A stretch of 43,432 nucleotides of DNA, from the NCBI GenBank assembly GCA_004298385.1, contig SCTX01000090.1:1-43432 (forward strand). The letters are read 5' to 3'. This document shows positions 36,117-43,432 of the stretch, piece by piece (position 1 is the stretch's first letter; each line of letters opens with the position of its first letter). A model generated the notes under the pieces. That model did not search any database. It saw only the letters and a list, made by a program, of their open reading frames with translations, and was not told where the DNA came from. Source of the stretch: Betaproteobacteria bacterium (GTDB lineage Bacteria > Pseudomonadota > Gammaproteobacteria > Burkholderiales > SG8-39). Both the position numbers and the translations under genes were made by a program.

Positions 36117-37031
36117 ATGTTAAAGCAGCGCACCCTCAAATCCCTCGTTCGCGCCACCGGCGTCGGGCTGCATTCTGGTGAGAAGGTGGAACTGACGCTG
36201 CGTCCGGCGCAGCCGAACACGGGCATCGTGTTCCGGCGCCTGGATCTGCCGCAACCGGCGGACGTGCGTGCCGACGCCTACAATGTCGGCGACACGCGCC
36301 TGTGCAGTACGCTCGAACACGGTGGCGCCAAAGTGGCGACGGTGGAGCACCTGATGTCGGCTTTCGCCGGGCTGGGCGTGGACAACGCTTATGTCGACCT
36401 CACCGGAGCGGAAGTGCCCATCATGGACGGCAGCGCCTCGCCTTTCGTGTTCCTGCTGCAGTCGGCGGGCATCGTGGAGCAGCCGGTCGCCAAGCGCTTC
36501 ATCCGCATCAAGGAAGCGGTGGAAGTAAGAGAAGGCGATAAATGGGCGCGCTTCGAGCCTTACCCCGGTTTCAAGCTGTCTTTTTCCATCGTTTTCAACC
36601 ATCCGGTGTTCGATAAATCCAACCAGCAAGTCGTGGTCGATTTTGCCGAGACCTCCTATATCAAGGAGGTGGCGCGGGCGCGCACCTTCGGTTTCATGCA
36701 GGATGTGGAAAGCCTGCGCGCGAGCGGCCTGGCCATGGGAGGCAGTCTGGACAACGCCGTAGTGATGGACGAATACCGGGTGCTGAACATCGACGGTCTG
36801 CGCTACGCCGATGAGTTCGTGAAGCACAAGATACTGGACGCAATCGGCGACCTGTATCTGCTCGGCCATCCCGTGATCGGGGCGTTTTCGGCGCATAAGT
36901 CCGGCCACGGCCTGAACAATGCCCTGCTGCGCGCCACCTTGGCCGAGGCCGACGCCTGGGAGTATGTGAGCTTCGAGCACGCGGACGAAGCCCCGGCCGG
37001 GCTCACCCGCTTTCTGGCCCAACCCGCCTGA
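36117..37031 (+). CDS. lpxC: UDP-3-O-acyl-N-acetylglucosamine deacetylase LpxC
   Basis: LpxC is the zinc enzyme that commits UDP-acyl-GlcNAc to lipid A synthesis. It has 304 residues. Zinc ligands are visible as the His in VEHLMSAF (near residue 79) and the His and Asp in [11 protein letters not shown] (near 238 and 242). The catalytic His lies in [14 protein letters not shown] and the conserved Glu in [14 protein letters not shown]. The ATG at 36117 gives the family-typical MLKQRTLKS start. It is convergent with the dciA-like gene, with only 13 bases between stops. Confidence 0.96.
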   Translation: MLKQRTLKSLVRATGVGLHSGEKVELTLRPAQPNTGIVFRRLDLPQPADVRADAYNVGDTRLCSTLEHGGAKVATVEHLMSAFAGLGVDNAYVDLTGAEVPIMDGSASPFVFLLQSAGIVEQPVAKRFIRIKEAVEVREGDKWARFEPYPGFKLSFSIVFNHPVFDKSNQQVVVDFAETSYIKEVARARTFGFMQDVESLRASGLAMGGSLDNAVVMDEYRVLNIDGLRYADEFVKHKILDAIGDLYLLGHPVIGAFSAHKSGHGLNNALLRATLAEADAWEYVSFEHADEAPAGLTRFLAQPA

Positions 37032-37044
37032 TCCTCGGCGTGTT

Positions 37045-37476
37045 CTAGTTTGTTTTTCGCCCGACCATTTCCGTAAGGGCTTGTTTGAGTCGTGAATCCG
37101 GCAGGCGCTTGGCCAGGGATTGCAGGCTTTCGGCCGCGGCTGCGCTGAGCTTGGCCTGTTTTGGGGTGAGCGCTTGCTGGGGTTCCCGGCGGGGTTGCAC
37201 TTCAAGGCGGATTCCGGTAAGCTCCACGCCGCGCTTCGAAAAATCACTGACCAGTCGAGGGCTTAGCAGTTTTAGTTTGGCCGCGATTGCGTTGTTTTCC
37301 GCAAAAATAACCATAGTTTGCCGTTTATAATTAACGATCGACGAAGATCGCAACAACTGTTGCGGCACGAGTTCGCTATAGATGCGCCGCAATTCGATGA
37401 GGCGTTCCGCCTGGGGTAACAAGGCCGCTATGCCTGCGGTCGAGTCCAGGTAGGCACGAAGATTCTTGGAATGCAT
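37045..37476 (-). CDS. DciA-like (DUF721) protein
   Basis: This is a 143-residue protein with a DUF721/DciA-type core: LRRIYSELVPQQLLRSSSIVNYK, then MVIFAENNAIAAKLKLLSPRLVSDF (about residues 29-80). DciA loads or activates the replicative helicase DnaB in bacteria that lack DnaC. A charged Gln/Pro linker and a small C-terminal helical part follow. The place between lpxC and secA on the opposite strand is typical of betaproteobacteria. Its start is 23 bases from that of the divergent M23 peptidase gene, so the two share a very compact promoter region. Confidence 0.7.
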   Translation of the reverse strand: MHSKNLRAYLDSTAGIAALLPQAERLIELRRIYSELVPQQLLRSSSIVNYKRQTMVIFAENNAIAAKLKLLSPRLVSDFSKRGVELTGIRLEVQPRREPQQALTPKQAKLSAAAAESLQSLAKRLPDSRLKQALTEMVGRKTN

Positions 37477-37499
37477 GGAGCTGTCTCTCGGAGGGAATC

Positions 37500-38438
37500 A
37501 TGCATATTATTCTCGTATCGAACCGGCTGGCAACGGCCAAATCGATTTCGCTCGGCCCCCGTCACCTGCTGCTGGGGGTGGCGCTGCTGGCGTCCACCGT
37601 CGTGCTCCTGTCCAGTTCCATGTTCTATCTGGTATTCCGCCATGCGGCCGAGATCAAGCTGCCGCTGGTGCAGACGCTGCTGCTGTCGGCGCAGGAACAG
37701 CAGGCCCAGACTGCCAAGGAGTTCATGCGCGAGAACCTGAACGCGATGGCGGTCAGGCTGGGGCAGATGCAGGCGCAACTGATGCGCCTGGACGCGCTGG
37801 GCGAGCGCCTGTCGGCGCTCGCCGGCGTCAAACCGCAGGAGTTCCGCATGAGCGAGCCCCCTGGCCGCGGCGGCGCGCTGTCCACCAGCATCCCGGTACA
37901 AGACCTGTCCATGCACGATTTCGCCTGGCAACTCGACGCGCTTTCCAAGCATATGGAAAATCGCTACGACTACATGGGCATTCTCGAAAGCCGGCTGTTC
38001 GACGCGAAGGTGAAGAAGAAGCTCATGCCGACGGTCAAGCCGGTTGATGTAGACTGGAACGTCTCCAGCTTCGGTTGGCGCATCGATCCGATTACCGGAC
38101 AGAATGCATTGCACGAGGGCGTTGATTTTCTGGTCGACACCGGCACGCCCGTCCACGCCGCGGCCGGCGGTCTGGTCGTCGTTGCGGAATTTCACCCTCA
38201 ATATGGCTACGTGGTCGATATCGACCACGGCAACGATTTCACCACCCGCTACGCGCATAATTCCAGGTTGCTGGTCAAGGCCGGCGATCTAGTGCAGCGC
38301 GGCGGCATCATCGCCGAATCCGGCTCAACCGGCCGTTCCACCGGGCCGCACGTGCATTTCGAAGTGCGCTACAAAGGCGTCGCCCAGAATCCCAACCGCT
38401 TCCTGCAGGTTTCCGCCGCCACCGCCAGGGCGAAATGA
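37500..38438 (+). CDS. membrane-anchored M23-family metallopeptidase
   Basis: This is a 312-residue LytM/M23 peptidase. One membrane helix (about 22-46) anchors it in the inner membrane. A periplasmic coiled coil (about 55-110) follows, then the LytM domain from about residue 180. Zinc ligands are present in NALHEGVDF (the HxxxD motif, near 205) and GPHVHFEV (the HxH motif, near 281), so the site looks catalytically intact and not of the degenerate EnvC/NlpD activator type. It should cut peptidoglycan cross-links. GGAGGG precedes the ATG. This gene commonly stands before secA in this group of bacteria. Confidence 0.87.
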   Translation: MHIILVSNRLATAKSISLGPRHLLLGVALLASTVVLLSSSMFYLVFRHAAEIKLPLVQTLLLSAQEQQAQTAKEFMRENLNAMAVRLGQMQAQLMRLDALGERLSALAGVKPQEFRMSEPPGRGGALSTSIPVQDLSMHDFAWQLDALSKHMENRYDYMGILESRLFDAKVKKKLMPTVKPVDVDWNVSSFGWRIDPITGQNALHEGVDFLVDTGTPVHAAAGGLVVVAEFHPQYGYVVDIDHGNDFTTRYAHNSRLLVKAGDLVQRGGIIAESGSTGRSTGPHVHFEVRYKGVAQNPNRFLQVSAATARAK

Positions 38439-38519
38439 GCGCTCGAGTCAAGCGCTGATTAGCGCGGCGCAATCCCGCGCCAACCGCCGCTGCTCCCCCT
38501 GTTGTGCGTTATCGGATTT

Positions 38520-38656
38520 GACGTGCGCCTGGACACGTCCTCCTTTCACGTTTTTCCCTCAGACTTAAGAGGCTATTTCAGAATTGCCGAAATGGCCTCC
38601 GGCTTAGGGGAGTATGAGGGGATGTATCCCCTCGTTTAGTAATGAGCTCTTAGCTC
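38520..38656 (+). repeat. cluster of four hairpins upstream of secA
   Basis: In the 290-base gene-free space before secA four inverted repeats follow each other: GACGTG/CACGTC (38520-38525, 38534-38539) with a T-rich tail that may end the peptidase transcript; an 11-bp stem with one G-T pair (38569-38579, 38589-38599); GAGGGGAT/ATCCCCTC (38616-38623, 38626-38633); and GAGCT/AGCTC (38644-38648, 38652-38656). Their density suggests a structured leader or a dispersed repeat. They share no sequence with the elements at 4662 and 35856. Confidence 0.5.
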
Positions 38657-38686
38657 CTCTCGCCGTTTAGCGCTGGGCAGGCATGG

Positions 38687-38692
38687 TAAAAT
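38687..38692 (+). promoter_or_regulatory. -10-like TAAAAT upstream of secA
   Basis: TAAAAT lies 36 bases before the secA ATG, in a context (GGTAAAATTTCG) close to that before lpxC. No good -35 is visible at 16-18 bases. If used, the hairpins at 38520-38656 lie upstream of the transcript and not in the leader. Confidence 0.4.
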
Positions 38693-38728
38693 TTCGTTTC
38701 TTTCTCCGCCGCCGCCCCCAACCTTTTA

Positions 38729-41455
<2,727 letters not shown>

Positions 41456-41458
41456 GGC

Positions 41459-41620
41459 ATGTTGCAAAATGGCAACACATAGCATTCTCATTCCGAGACC
41501 GTCCCCCAAGGGGACTTTCCCCGCAAGGGGGATCGAGACCTCCGGGGCGAAGCTCGAGGAATCTGCTTTTTCGATTCGATTTAAAAGCAGATTCCTCGCG
41601 AAGTTTATCCCCGGAAGGGG
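41459..41620 (+). repeat. hairpin cluster between secA and argJ, including a 16-bp inverted repeat
   Basis: The 215-base spacer holds five hairpins. TGTTGC/GCAACA (41460-41465, 41472-41477) lies just past secA. GTCCCC/GGGGAC is at 41501-41506 and 41510-41515. Two CCCC/GGGG stems close GNRA-type tetraloops, GCAA at 41519-41530 and GGAA at 41609-41620. Between those two lies a perfect 16-bp inverted repeat (41555-41570 with 41583-41598) around a 12-base loop. The flanks of the GNRA hairpins are similar direct repeats. Use as a terminator, RNA element or mobile repeat cannot be decided from one copy. Confidence 0.6.
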
Positions 41621-41670
41621 ACTCGAAATCACAATTGATTTAGAAATCGCCGGTTAGGACGGGGGCCGCC

Positions 41671-42900
41671 ATGCCGGTGAATCTAGCTCCGCCAAAACCT
41701 GAAGATCTGCTGCCGGTGAGGGGCGTAATGCTGGGCGTCGCCGAGGCCGGCGTGCGCAAGGCAAAGCGCAAGGACCTGCTGGTCGTGCGGCTTGCCGAAG
41801 GCGCGAGCGTCGCCGGCGTGTTCACGCAGAACCGCTTCTGTGCCGCGCCCGTGATCATTTGCAAGGAGCACCTGTCGCTCGCCCGGCCGGTGCGCGCGCT
41901 GGTGGTGAATACGGGCAATGCGAATGCCGGCACCGGCGACGACGGCCTGGCGCGCGCGCGCCAGGCCTGTGCCGAATTGTCCTTGCTTCTCGGTTGCGAC
42001 AGTTCGCAGATCCTGCCGTTTTCCACCGGCGTGATCATGGAGCCTTTGCCGGTTGAGCGTATCGTCGCGGCGCTGCCGCGCGCCCTGGCCGATGGTCGCG
42101 CGGACAACTGGGCGAGCGCGGCGGAGGCGATCATGACCACCGACACCGTGCCCAAGGCGTGCTCGCGCCGGCTCAGCTTCGGCGGCAAATCCGTAACCGT
42201 GACCGGCATGGCCAAGGGTGCCGGCATGATCCATCCCGATATGGCGACCATGCTGGGCTTCGTCGCGACCGATGCGGCGGTGAGCCGGGCGGTGCTGCAG
42301 CAAATGCTGGCCGGGGCGGCTGCGCGTTCATTCAATCGCATCACCGTGGACGGCGACACCTCGACCAACGATTCCTTCATGTTGATCGCGACCGGCGCCG
42401 CGGGCACGCGCACCATCGACGATGAGCGCCACCCGGATTACGCGGCCCTCGCCGCGGCCGTTACCGACGTCGCGGTCTGGCTCGCCCAGGCGATCATCCG
42501 CGACGGCGAAGGCGCGACCAAGTTCATCACCGTGCGGGTCGAAGGCGGCAGGACCGAGGAGGAATGCAGCAAGGTCGCCTTTGGCATCGCGCATTCTCCG
42601 CTGGTCAAGACCGCGTTCTTTGCCTCCGACCCCAACCTAGGGCGGCTGCTGTGCGCCGTCGGTTATGCCGGCATTCCCGACCTCGACGTCGGCCGCGTGC
42701 AGTTGCATCTGGGCAATGTGCACGTGGCCAAGGACGGAGGCCGCAATCCGGCCTACCGCGAAGAGGACGGCCAGCGCGTGATGCAACAAAGCGAAATCAG
42801 GGTGCGCGTGGAACTCGGCCGCGGCTCGGCCGAGACCACGGTGTGGACCTGCGATCTGTCGCACGAATACGTTTCCATCAACGCGGATTACCGCAGTTAG
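41671..42900 (+). CDS. argJ: bifunctional glutamate N-acetyltransferase / acetylglutamate synthase ArgJ
   Basis: ArgJ recycles the acetyl group from N-acetylornithine to glutamate in arginine synthesis. It has 409 residues. The precursor cleaves itself at [12 protein letters not shown]193MLGF, and Thr193 becomes the N-terminal nucleophile of the beta chain. The oxyanion hole FSTG (117-120) is present. Whether it is bifunctional or only recycles depends on acetyl-CoA use, which the sequence does not settle. Placement after secA matches other betaproteobacteria. Confidence 0.96.
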   Translation: MPVNLAPPKPEDLLPVRGVMLGVAEAGVRKAKRKDLLVVRLAEGASVAGVFTQNRFCAAPVIICKEHLSLARPVRALVVNTGNANAGTGDDGLARARQACAELSLLLGCDSSQILPFSTGVIMEPLPVERIVAALPRALADGRADNWASAAEAIMTTDTVPKACSRRLSFGGKSVTVTGMAKGAGMIHPDMATMLGFVATDAAVSRAVLQQMLAGAAARSFNRITVDGDTSTNDSFMLIATGAAGTRTIDDERHPDYAALAAAVTDVAVWLAQAIIRDGEGATKFITVRVEGGRTEEECSKVAFGIAHSPLVKTAFFASDPNLGRLLCAVGYAGIPDLDVGRVQLHLGNVHVAKDGGRNPAYREEDGQRVMQQSEIRVRVELGRGSAETTVWTCDLSHEYVSINADYRS

Positions 42901-42917
42901 CCTCGCCGTTAAGCTCC

Positions 42918-43432
42918 ATGAGCGAATTGTCCAAATTCCTGGAACGGGCCGAAGCGCTGGTGGCGCGGCTCGAAGTGTTGTTGCCTGCGGCGCAGCCGCC
43001 GGTGGATTGGGGTGCGAGCATCGCTTTTCGCTGGCGCAAAGCGGGCGGGCATGGCGATCTGCGGCCGGTTGCCCGCCCGCACAAGATCCGACTTTCCGAT
43101 CTGGGCGGCGTCGATCAGCAGAAGCGCCTGATCGAACAGAACACGCGCCAGTTCGTGTCCGGGCTTCCGGCCAACAACGTGCTGCTGACGGGCGCGCGCG
43201 GCACCGGCAAGTCGTCCCTGGTCAAGGCGGTGCTGAACAAGTTCCACCGCCAGGGCTTGCGCCTGATCGAAGTCGACAAGCACGACTTGATCGACCTGCC
43301 CGATATCGTCGATCAGATCTCCGAGCGCACCGAGCGCTTCATCATATTTTGTGACGACCTGTCGTTCGAGGCGGCGGAGGCCGGCTACAAGGCGCTCAAG
43401 GTGGTGCTGGACGGCTCGATCTCGGCGACTTC
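42918..43432 (+). CDS. DUF815-type AAA ATPase, 3' partial
   Basis: The first 171 residues of an ATP-binding protein of the DUF815 family run off the window. DLGGVDQQKRLIEQNTRQF, then VLLTGARGTGKSSLVKA (Walker A, near 96-104) and RFIIFCDDLSFE (Walker B, near 145) are typical. The family usually has 280-300 residues and its role is unknown; it is often found near argJ, a NUDIX gene and coaE in betaproteobacteria. The ATG lies 17 bases after the argJ stop, so it probably shares the argJ transcript. The window end is a plain cut with no adapter. Confidence 0.85.
   Translation, partial: MSELSKFLERAEALVARLEVLLPAAQPPVDWGASIAFRWRKAGGHGDLRPVARPHKIRLSDLGGVDQQKRLIEQNTRQFVSGLPANNVLLTGARGTGKSSLVKAVLNKFHRQGLRLIEVDKHDLIDLPDIVDQISERTERFIIFCDDLSFEAAEAGYKALKVVLDGSISAT

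Overview
The window is high-GC chromosomal DNA from a Gram-negative bacterium, most likely a betaproteobacterium. The evidence is the full murein and division (dcw) cluster in proteobacterial order, followed by lpxC, a DciA-like gene on the opposite strand, an M23 peptidase gene, secA, argJ and a DUF815-type ATPase gene, an arrangement I associate with betaproteobacteria. MurE carries the meso-diaminopimelate-type DNPR motif and LpxC makes lipid A, so the cell has a normal Gram-negative envelope. The first 13 bases match the end of an Illumina adapter, so the left edge is an assembly end and not a biological boundary.

Left part (1-17.4 kb), mixed accessory and housekeeping genes: the 3' part of a large repetitive two-partner-secretion exoprotein; a Tat-exported PhoD-like phosphatase; a small DUF3563-like protein divergent from a LysR regulator; a quinone oxidoreductase-like dehydrogenase overlapping glnS; a two-subunit thiamine-diphosphate decarboxylase with a carboxymuconolactone decarboxylase-like partner; an MFS transporter; a PaaI-type thioesterase divergent from an enoyl-CoA hydratase; a single-domain response regulator; a cyclopropane fatty acid synthase; and an Fnr-like regulator without iron-sulfur cysteines. 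Two gene remnants lie here: a vapC tail and the N-terminal piece of a dienelactone hydrolase-like protein.

Central part (17.7-35.8 kb): mraZ-rsmH-ftsL-ftsI-murE-murF-mraY-murD-ftsW-murG-murC-murB-ddl-ftsQ-ftsA-ftsZ, all on the plus strand and mostly overlapping by a few bases. It is driven from an AT-rich promoter region carrying TGGGA repeats that fit MraZ autoregulation. These genes build lipid II, flip and polymerise it at the septum, and assemble the Z ring.

Right part (35.8-43.4 kb): lpxC, dciA-like, M23 peptidase, secA, argJ and a truncated ATPase gene. The intergenic spaces here are unusually rich in hairpins.

The most unusual item is a pair of homologous intergenic elements of about 170-185 bases, one upstream of phoD (4662-4847) and one, inverted, between ftsZ and lpxC (35856-36020). 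Each has the same series of hairpins around a 41-base linker that begins with TTGTATAAAA. The stems differ between copies, but each change in one arm is almost always matched by a change in the other. That is the signature of selection on structure, or of a replicating structured element. I do not recognise it as a named family.
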